A stretch of DNA of 64,000 nucleotides from Alteromonas mediterranea DE (GCF_000020585.3 NC_011138.3:2213136-2277135), one strand, 5' to 3'. Shown: positions 36,492 through 45,948, numbered from the stretch's first letter. Numbers and translations: made by a program. The notes: generated by a model from the sequence alone, not told the origin.

Positions 36492-38366
36492 ATGTCGCAA
36501 CTTAAAGGCCTAAAACACTTTTATATACCAGATGAACAGTCAATTTATCTGCTCTCTCACGCCGACGCAAAAAAGCTGAAAGACTGGGTGAATTTATGTA
36601 TTTCTCAGTTAGAAAGCTTGGGCTATAGGGATATTGAACTGTTAGGTAAAGGGGCCTTTGGTTTCGCGTTTGCAGGCAGCGACCCAAGCGGTGAAGCAAG
36701 GGTTTTTAAATTTTCACGAATAACGCTACCTCAGCACGTACAAGACAGACTAGAAGAGGAAGCGTTTATGCTTTCTCACATCAATCACGAGTTTGTCCCT
36801 CGCTTTATCGAATACCAACAAATCCGCAAGCAGTCTATCTTAGTAATGGGCTTAGCCCCAGGTGAAGATTTAGAGAAAGTAAGCCTTAAAACCGGGCCTT
36901 TACCGCCGCGTATCATCGTAAAAATTGCCGTTCAGGTGGGAGAGCTTTTATCTAACTTCAGGCAATACAGCGAAAACGGCGAAATAAAACCCATTGTTCA
37001 TGGAGATATTAAACCGTCAAATTTAGTATGGGATAAAGCTACTGAGACGGTTGGGCTTATAGATTGGGGGTCGTCGGTGTTCGCTCAAACAGACATTTCC
37101 GGTCAATATGTTGGCAATAATGTCATGGACTTGATGTCTGGTGAGCTTCACCAAACTAATGCGCGACTTGGTGATGTTTATTTTATTGGCGAGGAGCAGC
37201 TAAACGGCGCACTTTCAAGCCCACGTTTTGACGAACAGGGGTTAGCCAGTACCCTTTACGCACTAGCATCGGGTCAATCCTGCCGTTATGGCAGTAAGGT
37301 CATTACACCATCGTCGTTAGGCCTGCCTAAAATGTTAGCCAATATATTGGAATATATGCTTAGTGAAGACCCGGTAAAACGGCGCCAGGGCGGTGACTAT
37401 TTGTTTAATCATCTTCACGTTTTAAAAAACATGGTATTTACCGATGATACGCCTCATCAATACACACCGTTAATTCCTACATGGCTGACTCACACTCGAG
37501 CAGATATAGAAACCGTTGTATACAGCTCGAGGAAATCCTATTTAAGGCAGCAAGCGCGTTTAACGGATGGCTTTGATGAAAAAGGTGCAGAGGAATTACG
37601 CTATATCGACGATGCTCAGTTCGATCGCTACTATAAAAACTATCTTCAAGGTATGGGCGATACTGAGAAAGCGTTTGTATCTGCAATTAGTAGATTAGGC
37701 CGCTATCCTGTTGTTGGCGGCATAGCCGTGCGCTGGGAGCCCGAAGGCATATATGTTGATTCAAGCCTTAATTTATACGATGAAACGTTGAAGGCAGCGT
37801 TTGAACTGGCTGTTAATAACGTTATTAACCTGGCTAGCGCCATTCACAAACCCGCCGTCTTTAAGTGCTGTATGTTTAACGCTAAAAATACGCTTCATAT
37901 TGAGCGTGAGAGCGAGGAAGAAAAATTTATTCCTTCAAAAGCTATGGCTATTCCCTATGAACTATCAAAAGTGTCAGCGCAAAAAGATGAAAGTAGAACT
38001 CACTCTTATTTTGAAGATGGCGACGACCCGGATGAGCTACTAAAGCTACCACAAGATATCATTGATACCATTATTCAGCTTAACTCCATACATCACACAG
38101 GGTGTATAATATTTGAAGCATTGCCAACTCACCTCAAAATTCACAATTACTATACGTTGCTCGATCATAGTCAAGAGCAGCGGTTTAAAACCCTATTAGC
38201 AAAGCTTGTCAAACAAATTCCTAACATAAAAGGGCTAGGCATATCAGGGTTTATGAAGTTACCCTATAAAGATACACGCTTTTTTGAGCACAAAGCAAAA
38301 TTGCCCGAGAAGTATTATCCGCGAAACCCCAAAGCAGTTATTGAAGAGAACGTACAACATGTCTGA
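36492..38366 (+). CDS. Eukaryotic-type Ser/Thr protein kinase with unrecognised C-terminal half
   Basis: This 624-residue protein has a kinase domain at about 45-315. The glycine loop is GKGAFG at 52-57, the ATP-binding lysine is K73, the catalytic loop is HGDIKPSN with D172, and the metal-binding motif is DWG at 191-193 instead of DFG. The alanine of the usual VAIK is Phe (VFKF). The region after about 330 is long, without membrane helices, and matches no family I recognise; its last part (PNIKGLGISGFMKLPYKD) looks globular. The stop overlaps the tesB start by 8 bases, which implies one transcript with tesB. Substrate unknown. Confidence 0.85.
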   Translation: MSQLKGLKHFYIPDEQSIYLLSHADAKKLKDWVNLCISQLESLGYRDIELLGKGAFGFAFAGSDPSGEARVFKFSRITLPQHVQDRLEEEAFMLSHINHEFVPRFIEYQQIRKQSILVMGLAPGEDLEKVSLKTGPLPPRIIVKIAVQVGELLSNFRQYSENGEIKPIVHGDIKPSNLVWDKATETVGLIDWGSSVFAQTDISGQYVGNNVMDLMSGELHQTNARLGDVYFIGEEQLNGALSSPRFDEQGLASTLYALASGQSCRYGSKVITPSSLGLPKMLANILEYMLSEDPVKRRQGGDYLFNHLHVLKNMVFTDDTPHQYTPLIPTWLTHTRADIETVVYSSRKSYLRQQARLTDGFDEKGAEELRYIDDAQFDRYYKNYLQGMGDTEKAFVSAISRLGRYPVVGGIAVRWEPEGIYVDSSLNLYDETLKAAFELAVNNVINLASAIHKPAVFKCCMFNAKNTLHIERESEEEKFIPSKAMAIPYELSKVSAQKDESRTHSYFEDGDDPDELLKLPQDIIDTIIQLNSIHHTGCIIFEALPTHLKIHNYYTLLDHSQEQRFKTLLAKLVKQIPNIKGLGISGFMKLPYKDTRFFEHKAKLPEKYYPRNPKAVIEENVQHV

Positions 38367-39221
38367 AATTAAACTATCGTCACTATTTGAACTCGAAACA
38401 GTGGAAGCTGGCATCTATCGGGGTCAGAGCTGGGATTTAGGCTTTAGAGCTTTATTTGGCGGGCAGGTTTTGGGGCAAGCACTGGCGGCAGCCTATGAGA
38501 CAGTATCACCAGACAGAGTGGCGCACTCATTTCATACCTACTTCTTATTGCCAGGCGATGCTAAAAAACCGGTTGTTTACGATGTTGAAATAGTACGCGA
38601 CGGAAGAAGCTTTTCAGCGCGTCGAGTGAAAGCGATACAAGATGGCAGAAATATTTTTTACATGACGGCATCTTTCCAGGTGCCACAAGATGGTATGGAG
38701 CATCAAAACCCCACCATGCCAGACGTTCCGGCGCCTGAAGACGTTCAGTCTGACATAGAGTTTTACGAAGCGAACTTCAACAAAATTGCGCGTCCTATGC
38801 AAGAAGCATTGAGCTACCATAAACCGGTAGATATTCGCACTGTAGATGCTGCTAATTCATATCACTCAGCTAAGCGTGAGCCTACTCGTTATATTTGGCT
38901 AAAAGCAAGAGACACAATGGATGCGCAATTAGCCGTGCACCAAGCTGCACTTGCTTACGCGTCAGATTACCACTTTCTTAGCACATCGCTACAGCCACAC
39001 GGCGTTGCAGTGACCGATAAGTCTCTTCGAATTGCAACCATTGATCATGCTATGTGGTTTCATCGCCCAATTAGCATGAATGAATGGATGTTATATGCAA
39101 TGGGAAAGTCCTTTTTAGTGGTGGTTCTAGAGGCTTGGTTAGAGGTCAAATATTTAACCAAAGTGGTGAACTTATTGCCTCAACCATGCAAGAAGGGTTA
39201 ATGAGAAAAGTAGATGAATAG
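38359..39221 (+). pseudogene. tesB: Acyl-CoA thioesterase II, frameshifted near the 3' end
   Basis: From ATG 38359 (MSEIKLSSLFELE) the frame reads as TesB through 'MWFHRPISMNEWMLYAM', including the double-hotdog 'HSFHTYFLLPGD' and 'LSTSLQPHG' segments. After 39101 the frame leaves the family and stops at 39201. In another frame the DNA gives ESPFSGGSRGLVRG, then GELIASTMQEGLMR, to a TAG at 39219-39221. Removing two bases between 39101 and 39117 restores exactly 286 residues, the length of E. coli TesB; a single added T would also restore the frame. TesB hydrolyses medium and long acyl-CoA. The first 25 codons of the longer frame from 38284 overlap the kinase and are not used. Confidence 0.85.
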
Positions 39222-39231
39222 GGAGATAGGC

Positions 39232-39756
39232 ATGCGTTATAAGTTAGGTTCAGAAACACCTGATGTTCATAAAAGCGTATTTATTGCGCCGGGCGCCCAC
39301 GTTATTGGTAATGTTGAACTGAAAAAAGGCGCTAGCGTCTGGTTCAATGCCGTAATACGCGGGGATATGGACAAGATAACAGTGGGTGAAAACACTAATG
39401 TACAAGACGGTAGTGTGCTTCATACAGACGCGGGTATTCCACTAACTCTTGGTATCGGTGTAACTGTTGGGCACAAAGTCATGCTTCACGGGTGTGAAAT
39501 TGGCGATTATTCGCTGGTGGGTATCAGTGCTGTTGTGCTGAACGGCGCTAAAATTGGCAAGTATTGTATTATTGGCGCGAACGCACTAATCACCGAAAAC
39601 ATGGAAATTCCCGATTACAGTTTAGTTGTTGGCTCACCCGGAAAAGTAATCAGAAGTTTCGATAGTAGCGTAGAGCCTAAACTACAAGCGTCGGCGGCGC
39701 ATTATGTTGAGAACGCTAAAAACTATCTAGCGTCACTAACGTTAATAAACGAGTAG
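39232..39756 (+). CDS. Gamma-carbonic anhydrase family protein (YrdA-like)
   Basis: This 174-residue left-handed beta-helix protein has hexapeptide repeats ([48 protein letters not shown]) and the three metal-binding histidines in 'SVLHTD', '[14 protein letters not shown]'. The start is set at ATG 39232, behind the ribosome site gggag (39221-39225); an upstream ATG at 39214 would overlap tesB. Family members bind zinc or iron; carbonic anhydrase activity varies. It follows tesB immediately. Confidence 0.9.
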   Translation: MRYKLGSETPDVHKSVFIAPGAHVIGNVELKKGASVWFNAVIRGDMDKITVGENTNVQDGSVLHTDAGIPLTLGIGVTVGHKVMLHGCEIGDYSLVGISAVVLNGAKIGKYCIIGANALITENMEIPDYSLVVGSPGKVIRSFDSSVEPKLQASAAHYVENAKNYLASLTLINE

Positions 39757-39785
39757 TATCTTTTAACTTAACTTTCGCGTACCCC

Positions 39786-39816
39786 ATAAAAAATGCCCAG
39801 AACAAACGTTCCGGGC
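39786..39816 (-). terminator. Hairpin with minus-strand T-run
   Basis: gcccagaac/gttccgggc stem (8 of 9 pairs, aaac loop). A six-base A-run precedes it on the plus strand, so it reads as a terminator only in the minus direction, although no minus-strand gene ends here. It may still serve the gamma-carbonic anhydrase transcript weakly. Confidence 0.4.
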
Positions 39817-40192
39817 CTAGGGGAATGGCTCATTGCTGAGCCGTGCGCTAACTTTTACTGGGAGAGTTATAACAAAATCTTCCAAACAGAATTTAATTAT
39901 AGAATACGGTTGGATATTTTTTAAACAATTTTTGTGTGAATTTTATCTTACACACCTTAACTTAGGCTAATTGTAGTACTAAACCTATGCTTATCAAGTG
40001 ACTACAATCTGGTCGGATGTGCTTCGCTCAACGGCTATTTCACTACCCATTTGCTATCTACTTTTATTTAGCGCTTCTTACTTAGTGTTCTATATATACG
40101 ATTTAGAATCTATAACCAATTTCCCATTCATGTTATTTATCTTGGGAACAGGTGGTTGTTCCTTTTTATTAACATTGTAGTATGTCGAAAGT

Positions 40193-40215
40193 TATCGTAA
40201 CTATGGATTACGATA
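40193..40215. promoter_or_regulatory. 8-bp inverted repeat, candidate operator
   Basis: tatcgtaa and ttacgata are perfect complements around a 7-base spacer, ending 42 bases before the aminotransferase start codon. The size and position fit a dimeric repressor or activator site; the factor is unknown. Confidence 0.5.
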
Positions 40216-40257
40216 TTAATATTATAAACACGCCTTACATCGCTAAGAGGATGGATT

Positions 40258-41379
40258 ATGCAATCGCTATCTACTTTTATTCCCCCTGAACGCACCTTGA
40301 TGGGACCTGGACCGTCCGACGTTAACCCTCGCATACTGAATGCTATGGCAAGGCCAACACTTGGTCATTTAGACCCGTTGTTCATTGAATTAATGGACCA
40401 GACCAAACAACTACTTCAGTACGCTTTTAAAACCGAGAATGCGTTAACAATGCCAATTTCCGCACCTGGTTCGGCGGGAATGGAAGCGTGTTTTGTGAAC
40501 CTTGTAGAGCCAGGCGATAAAGTCCTGGTTTGCATAAACGGCGTGTTTGGCATGCGCATGGTCGAAAATGTTGAACGCTGTGGCGGGGTAGCGATAACCG
40601 TCAACAATACATGGGGCGAGCAAACCGATTTAAATGCAGTAGAAGATGCGTTAAAAGCAGACCCTGCTATCAAGGTACTTGCTTTCGTACACGCCGAAAC
40701 GTCCACTGGCGTACGTAATGAAGCCCAGGCACTTTGTGCTCTCGCTAAACAGTACGACTGCCTAAGTATCGTTGATGCCGTTACTTCGTTAGGTGGTATT
40801 GAGTTAGATGTAGACGGTTGGGAAATTGATGCAATTTATTCAGGTTCACAAAAATGTTTGAGCTGCGTTCCAGGTATTTCACCTGTTTCATTTAGTGAAA
40901 GAGCAGTGAACGTTATACAGAACCGGAAAACCAAAGTACAAAGCTGGTTTTTAGATATGAACCTTATTGTTGGCTATTGGGGGCAAGGCGCTAAGCGCGC
41001 TTATCACCACACGGCACCAGTAAATAGTATGTATGCCATGTATGAAGCGCTTCTTATTTTAAGAGAAGAGGGGTTAGAAAATGCGTGGAAACGCCATGCC
41101 GATGGCCATGAGAAGCTGGCTGCTGGTTTGCATGATTTAGGATTAGAATTAACCGTAGATAGCAACTACCGTTTACCTCAGTTAAACGTAGTAAAAATTC
41201 CAGAAGGCATAGACGATGCTTCGGTTCGCAAGCAACTGTTGGAAGACTTCAACCTAGAAATAGGCGCTGGCTTGGGTGAACACGCAGGCAAAGTATGGCG
41301 CATTGGTTTAATGGGATACGCGTGCAAGCCGCGTAACATCGACCACTGCCTTGCTGCGCTTCGAGCTGTATTAAAGTAA
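40258..41379 (+). CDS. Serine/alanine-glyoxylate aminotransferase (class V, PLP)
   Basis: This 373-residue protein starts with the family signature LMGPGPSDVNPRIL. It has D173 (IVDAVTSLGG), which pairs with the PLP ring, and the Schiff-base lysine K199 in IYSGSQKCLSCVPG, plus the C-terminal 'EIGAGLGEHAGKVWRIGLMG'. Relatives move amino groups between serine or alanine and glyoxylate or pyruvate. Specificity cannot be read from these motifs. It is monocistronic, with a candidate operator upstream and a long hairpin downstream. Confidence 0.9.
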   Translation: MQSLSTFIPPERTLMGPGPSDVNPRILNAMARPTLGHLDPLFIELMDQTKQLLQYAFKTENALTMPISAPGSAGMEACFVNLVEPGDKVLVCINGVFGMRMVENVERCGGVAITVNNTWGEQTDLNAVEDALKADPAIKVLAFVHAETSTGVRNEAQALCALAKQYDCLSIVDAVTSLGGIELDVDGWEIDAIYSGSQKCLSCVPGISPVSFSERAVNVIQNRKTKVQSWFLDMNLIVGYWGQGAKRAYHHTAPVNSMYAMYEALLILREEGLENAWKRHADGHEKLAAGLHDLGLELTVDSNYRLPQLNVVKIPEGIDDASVRKQLLEDFNLEIGAGLGEHAGKVWRIGLMGYACKPRNIDHCLAALRAVLK

Positions 41380-41698
41380 AGCCCCAATGCACAGGCTTTT
41401 GTCTCGTAAGCTTAAGCGTCGGTGTTCACCCGCTTGTGAACACCGACGCTAGGGCCAGTTGGTTGCCTAAGGGGCAACTATTTTCATCGCTTCCCGGCGC
41501 CCTTACCGTGTAAAAACTACGTTTCACCGACGTATCAGATAACCTAGCTCATATTCAGTGCTACTATGCAGTTAGCTCGAGTATTCATAAACTATTCAGT
41601 TATAAACGCTTATCCTTGGTATTTAGTAATCATTGTCATTTAAGTCTGATGAGACCTAAGATGATTACATTAAATAACACCATCAATAAGGAAACCCT
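41380..41698. other. Intergenic region with a long hairpin
   Basis: No gene is visible. The 15-bp perfect hairpin at 41415-41450 dominates; the rest is AT-rich and should contain the promoter of the SIMPL gene. Confidence 0.45.
41415..41450 (+). terminator. 15-bp perfect hairpin after the aminotransferase
   Basis: agcgtcggtgttcac pairs perfectly with gtgaacaccgacgct around a ccgctt loop. There is no T-run on either side, so it may be an mRNA-stabilising hairpin or a repeat element rather than an intrinsic terminator. Confidence 0.55.
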
Positions 41699-42415
41699 AT
41701 GAAACGACTCTCGCTTAATAAAAATGCAATACCTTCAAAAGCGCTTATAGCATCAGCGTTCTTGGCGTTATCAACGCCATTTGTCTGTGCGCACGCCGCC
41801 GAGAGCGCTAGCATAAGTGTACAAGGGGTAGGTGCCATAGAGGTGACGCCCAACGCTTACTCTGTAACGCTTGTTGTTGAAGAGCAGGGCAACACCGTAG
41901 GCAAACTCAATACCCAGCTCGATTCAGATTTGCGCGCTATTGTTACGTTCCTGCTTGAGCAAGGCATTGAACAAAAGCATATACAAAGTATGCAAGTTCG
42001 CTTACAACCGCGCTATATAAATACGCCTCAAGGTAGACAGCAAGAAGGCTTCACGTTATCTCGCGATATCACTGTTACATCGACTGATTTAGAAACCTAT
42101 GACAAAGTACTCGATGGCGTACTTAAACGAGGCGTTGACCGCATACAACAATTTAACTTTATTTCTGTTGGTGAAGGTGATGCTTATCAAAAAGCACTTA
42201 TCGCTGCGGTTAAAAACGCAAAGCAACGTGCACACTTATTAGCGAAAGAATTAGAGGTTGAAGTAGGTGAAGTAGTTGCAATCTCTGAATCTGGTGGCAA
42301 TATGCCGATTCCAGTAATGCGCGCCGAAGCTTTTGCCAAAGACATGTCTATGTCGCTGCCTGGTCAAGAACGTATTGAAGCGCGTGTAAATGTCTCATTT
42401 AAAATTGTTCAATAG
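41699..42415 (+). CDS. Periplasmic SIMPL-domain protein (DUF541)
   Basis: This 238-residue protein has a signal peptide cleaved near CAHA-A, then the SIMPL fold with 'ISVQGVGAIEVTPNAYSVTLVVEEQG' and the C-terminal 'EALIAAVKNAKQRAHLLAKELEVEVGEVVAISE'-type helix and strand. Relatives (for example YggE) are linked to oxidative stress tolerance, but the mechanism is unclear. It is 12 bases before msrC and may be co-transcribed with it. Confidence 0.88.
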   Translation: MKRLSLNKNAIPSKALIASAFLALSTPFVCAHAAESASISVQGVGAIEVTPNAYSVTLVVEEQGNTVGKLNTQLDSDLRAIVTFLLEQGIEQKHIQSMQVRLQPRYINTPQGRQQEGFTLSRDITVTSTDLETYDKVLDGVLKRGVDRIQQFNFISVGEGDAYQKALIAAVKNAKQRAHLLAKELEVEVGEVVAISESGGNMPIPVMRAEAFAKDMSMSLPGQERIEARVNVSFKIVQ

Positions 42416-42427
42416 CAGGAATATCGT

Positions 42428-42883
42428 TTGAAAGAACCACAGTACAGCCAGTTAATCAATCAAGCTAAAAGCTTGGTTTCTGGTGAACACGACCTTATCG
42501 CCAATATGGCCAATATCAGTGCGCTTTTATTCAACCACCTTGAAGAAGTGAATTGGGCTGGTTTTTATCTTTACAAAGAAGAACAGCTGGTATTAGGTCC
42601 GTTTCAAGGTCAACCCGCATGTATTCGTATTCCATTAGGGAAAGGCGTTTGCGGTACAAGTGCAAGTACTCGTACCGTACAGCGTATTGCTGATGTCCAT
42701 CAGTTTGAAGGTCATATTGCATGTGATGCAGCATCAAACTCGGAAATTGTCGTTCCTCTTGTGCTAAATGACAGCCTTGTTGGTGTACTTGATATCGACA
42801 GTCCTGTATTTGAACGTTTTACAGAAGAAGACGAAAAAGGGCTTGTTGAAATTGCTCAAATTCTTATGGATTCGCAGAAATAG
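42428..42883 (+). CDS. msrC: Free methionine-(R)-sulfoxide reductase (GAF)
   Basis: This 151-residue GAF-domain protein has the family motif 'GKGVCGTSAS' and 'GHIACDAASNSEIVVPL', which hold the redox cysteines of fRMsr. It reduces free methionine-R-sulfoxide. The frame starts at TTG 42428, preceded by 'gcagga'. Its neighbours resemble the E. coli msrC-proQ-prc region. Together with the SIMPL gene this forms an oxidative-stress pair. Confidence 0.92.
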   Translation: MKEPQYSQLINQAKSLVSGEHDLIANMANISALLFNHLEEVNWAGFYLYKEEQLVLGPFQGQPACIRIPLGKGVCGTSASTRTVQRIADVHQFEGHIACDAASNSEIVVPLVLNDSLVGVLDIDSPVFERFTEEDEKGLVEIAQILMDSQK

Positions 42884-42885
42884 TT

Positions 42886-43176
42886 ATGAAATCCAGTGTT
42901 GATATTCACGTTGTTTTATCCACGTTTGAGGATATGGAAGACTTTCACGATGACCCAGATGAGGCATCTGAACGTTTAAACTTTATTCTACATGCCGTTT
43001 ATGACAACGCCGAAGAAGATATTGAAACACAGCGTTTAGAGCAAATTTTGCACTACGCATGGGAATCTTGGCAACAAGATAGACATTTATTAGAAATAGA
43101 TGACGACGAATTGCTTGATTGGGTTGACCACACGCTGGCAACTTGGGATGATGCAGTTAACGATGAAATCTCCTGA
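42886..43176 (+). CDS. Small acidic hypothetical protein between msrC and proQ
   Basis: This 96-residue protein is rich in Asp and Glu (DIHVVLSTFEDMEDFHDDPDEASERLNFILHAVYDNAEEDI), with no signal peptide or membrane segment. It is 2 bases after msrC and 16 bases before proQ, so it belongs to the operon. I do not recognise its family. Confidence 0.75.
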   Translation: MKSSVDIHVVLSTFEDMEDFHDDPDEASERLNFILHAVYDNAEEDIETQRLEQILHYAWESWQQDRHLLEIDDDELLDWVDHTLATWDDAVNDEIS

Positions 43177-43192
43177 ATAATTTAGAAAGTTA

Positions 43193-43861
43193 ATGGAATC
43201 ACCAGAGAAGTTTACCAATAGTAAGGAAGTAATAGCTTTCCTTGCAGAGACCTTTCCGAAATGTTTTAGCATTGAAGGCGAGGCCCGCCCACTCAAGATC
43301 GGTATTTTTCAAGATCTTGCCGAACGTTTAGAAGAAGATGAACGCGTAAGTAAAACATTACTTCGTTCAACGCTTCGCCATTACACCAACAGCTGGCGTT
43401 ATTTGTACAGCATCAAAGAAGGTGCTAATCGCGTGGACTTAGACGGCGTAGAAGGCGATGCTATTGAAAAAGAGCATGCAGACCACGCTAAACAACAGCT
43501 AGATGAAAGCAAAGCTAAAGCTGCCGAAAAGCGCAAAGCTAAGCTAGCTCAACAGCCCAAGCGCAAAGATAAACGTCAATTTAACCGTCCAAAAGGTGAA
43601 AAATCTGCAAATTCGGACCATGCTGATACTAAGCGTGGAACTAAACCGAAAAATAACAGACCAAACACAACACCACCTGCGAAATTGACAGATAGCGATT
43701 TACAACAAGGTACGCAAGTTACCGTTAAATTAGGTAAAGCACCTATGCCAGCAGTAATCACCGAAGTTGCTAAAGATGGTATTCACGTTCAACTAGACTC
43801 AGGCATGGTAGTTAAAGTAAACGCAGACGCTTTACGTTTGGCACGCTCCAAGAGGTCGTAA
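43193..43861 (+). CDS. proQ: RNA chaperone ProQ
   Basis: This 222-residue protein has an N-terminal FinO domain (about 5-115, 'FPKCFSIEGEARPLKIGIFQDLAERL..LRSTLRHYTNSWRYLYSIKEGANRVDLDG'), a Lys-rich disordered linker, and a C-terminal Tudor-like domain ('GTQVTVKLGKAPMPAVITEVAKDGIHVQLDSGMVVKVNADALRL'). It binds small RNAs and mRNA 3' ends. It is 2 bases before prc, as in E. coli. Confidence 0.95.
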   Translation: MESPEKFTNSKEVIAFLAETFPKCFSIEGEARPLKIGIFQDLAERLEEDERVSKTLLRSTLRHYTNSWRYLYSIKEGANRVDLDGVEGDAIEKEHADHAKQQLDESKAKAAEKRKAKLAQQPKRKDKRQFNRPKGEKSANSDHADTKRGTKPKNNRPNTTPPAKLTDSDLQQGTQVTVKLGKAPMPAVITEVAKDGIHVQLDSGMVVKVNADALRLARSKRS

Positions 43862-43863
43862 AT

Positions 43864-45906
43864 ATGAGAGACATCCTTCGAATTTCCATCGCCAGTGCTT
43901 TTCTTACCGTTGGGGTAGGAGCAGGTGCTGTTACGTCAACACCAGAAGTAGACGAGCTTCCTATTTTGCAGCAGGAATCTCAGCACAGTGTTGCGGCTAA
44001 GCGAGTAAGCGCACTCTTCACTAGAGCGCATTACAAGGAAATCGCGTTGGATGACGTCCTCTCGGCACGAGTTTATCAGCGCTTTATCGATTCGTTAGAT
44101 CACAATAAGCAAGTTTTACTGTTATCTGACGTTGTGAGTTTTGAAAAATATCGCACGCTATTCGATGATGCGCTGAGTAAAGGCAACCTGTCAGTCGCTT
44201 ATGACATGTACAATGTAAGCGCAAAACGCCGTATAGAACGCTATGAATTCGCGTTAGACTTATTAGAAAAAGGGCCGTTCGACTTCGAAAAAGAAGGAGA
44301 CAAGTTCTTTTATGATAGAGAAGACGCTGAGTGGCCGGCGAATAAAGCCGAGCTAGATGAAATTTGGCGTCAACGTGTTAAATACGATGCGCTGAATCTT
44401 ATTCTTGCTGACAAGACATGGGAAGAAGCGAAAGCGCTTCTAACTAAACGCTATACACGTGCCATTAAACGTACAAAGCAAGCAAAAAGCGAAGACGTTT
44501 TCCAAACGGCAATGAACGCTTTTGCACGCACAATTGAAGCGCACACAAGTTATTTATCTCCCCGCAATGCCGAACGTTTCCAGATGGACATGAACTTGTC
44601 TTTCGAAGGAATAGGCGCGGTGTTACAAAGTGAAGACGACTACACCGTTATTAAAAGTGTTGTTCCAGGCGGTCCTGCCGATGAGTCAGGTGCAATTAAG
44701 CCGGAAGACAAAATTGTTGGTGTAGCGCAAGACGATGAAGAATTCGTCGATGTTATCGGCTGGCGTTTGGACGAAGTGGTTGAGCTTATAAAAGGGCCAA
44801 AAGGTAGTACGGTTCGTCTTCAAGTCGAAAAAGGGGCGACCGAGTCGAAAACCACGTCAGTTGTAAGCCTTACCCGCGATAAGATCAAACTTGAAGATCG
44901 GGCTGCTAAGTCTGAGGTTTACGTCCCTGAAACAGGCCCTCACGCAGATGAGCCCCTTGGCGTTATTACTATCCCAAGTTTTTACAACAACCTAAGCATG
45001 GATGTTGCAAAAGAAATAGAAAGCTTAAAAGCACAAAATGTTAAAGGGGTAATTGTTGATTTACGCGGTAATGGTGGCGGGTCACTTACCGAAGCTACAC
45101 TGCTAACAGGTCTATTCATTGAAAAAGGGCCAGTGGTTCAAATTCGTTATGGCCAAAGTAAGGTTAGCGTAAACCGCGATACCGATGGTGAAGTTGCGTA
45201 CGACGGTCCGCTAACTGTACTTGTTGATAGATACAGCGCCTCTGCGTCGGAAATATTTGCAGCTGCCATGCAAGACTACAACAGAGCATTAATCGTCGGT
45301 GAACAAACCTTTGGTAAGGGCACGGTGCAACAACATCGCGGCTTAGGCAAAATTTACGACCTGTACGATAATCCATTAGGTAGTGTTCAATTTACTATTG
45401 CTAAGTTCTATCGCATTGATGGCGGAAGCACGCAGCACAAAGGTGTAATTCCAGATATCCTTTATCCATCTGCCGTAGAACCTGCAGAGTGGGGCGAGAG
45501 TCAGGCTGAAAATGCATTGCCGTGGGATAGCATTAATCGTGCAAATTACACTACCTTTGCTGATGGCACCGCGGCGCTAGATGTGCTGACTGCTAAACAC
45601 AATAAGCGTATTATGCAAGATCCTGAATTTTCTTATATTCATGAAGACATCAAGGAATATAAAGAAAATAAAGACAAGGATTTTATTTCATTAGTTAAGT
45701 CTGAACGTGAAGCAGAGAAAAAAGAAGCGGAAGAAAAGTCGCTTGCTCGTGCTAACGAACGTTTACAGCGTATGGGAATGGAAACGGTCTCAACATTGGA
45801 CGACCTACCTGAAGATATGGAAGAATTAGACCCATTCTTAGATGAAGCGGCCAATATAACTTTCGATATGATTGAAACAGGCCGTTACGCAATAACAAGA
45901 AACTAA
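43864..45906 (+). CDS. prc: Carboxy-terminal processing protease Prc (Tsp)
   Basis: This 680-residue periplasmic protein has a signal peptide, a PDZ domain (about 225-330, GIGAVLQSEDDYTVIKSVVPGGPA) and an S41 protease domain with the catalytic Ser in VDRYSASASEIFAAAM and the catalytic Lys in 'GEQTFGKGTVQQ'. The C-terminal helical DUF3340 region (KEYKENKDKDFISLVKSEREAEKKEAEEK) is present. It degrades tagged or misfolded periplasmic proteins and trims cell wall hydrolases in relatives. Confidence 0.95.
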   Translation: MRDILRISIASAFLTVGVGAGAVTSTPEVDELPILQQESQHSVAAKRVSALFTRAHYKEIALDDVLSARVYQRFIDSLDHNKQVLLLSDVVSFEKYRTLFDDALSKGNLSVAYDMYNVSAKRRIERYEFALDLLEKGPFDFEKEGDKFFYDREDAEWPANKAELDEIWRQRVKYDALNLILADKTWEEAKALLTKRYTRAIKRTKQAKSEDVFQTAMNAFARTIEAHTSYLSPRNAERFQMDMNLSFEGIGAVLQSEDDYTVIKSVVPGGPADESGAIKPEDKIVGVAQDDEEFVDVIGWRLDEVVELIKGPKGSTVRLQVEKGATESKTTSVVSLTRDKIKLEDRAAKSEVYVPETGPHADEPLGVITIPSFYNNLSMDVAKEIESLKAQNVKGVIVDLRGNGGGSLTEATLLTGLFIEKGPVVQIRYGQSKVSVNRDTDGEVAYDGPLTVLVDRYSASASEIFAAAMQDYNRALIVGEQTFGKGTVQQHRGLGKIYDLYDNPLGSVQFTIAKFYRIDGGSTQHKGVIPDILYPSAVEPAEWGESQAENALPWDSINRANYTTFADGTAALDVLTAKHNKRIMQDPEFSYIHEDIKEYKENKDKDFISLVKSEREAEKKEAEEKSLARANERLQRMGMETVSTLDDLPEDMEELDPFLDEAANITFDMIETGRYAITRN

Positions 45907-45916
45907 ATGATTAGAA

Positions 45917-45948
45917 GAAAGGGCTGGTCTAGGGCCAGCCCTTTTTTT
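45917..45948 (+). terminator. Terminator of the proQ-prc operon
   Basis: gggctgg/ccagccc stem with a 7-base loop, flanked by an A-run and seven T residues, 10 bases after the prc stop. Confidence 0.88.

Larger units (their letters stand above)
39757..40257. other. Intergenic region with a hairpin and an operator-like repeat
   Basis: It contains a hairpin at 39795-39816 and, just before the aminotransferase, an 8-base inverted repeat. A 60-codon frame at 39998-40180 (GTG start) would encode a small protein with two hydrophobic segments, but it has no ribosome site; it is possible, not supported. Confidence 0.45.

Noticed and set aside
39998..40180. Possible 60-residue membrane peptide (GTG start)
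   Set aside because: Two hydrophobic segments are present, but there is no ribosome site and no neighbour support; noted only in the intergenic entry.
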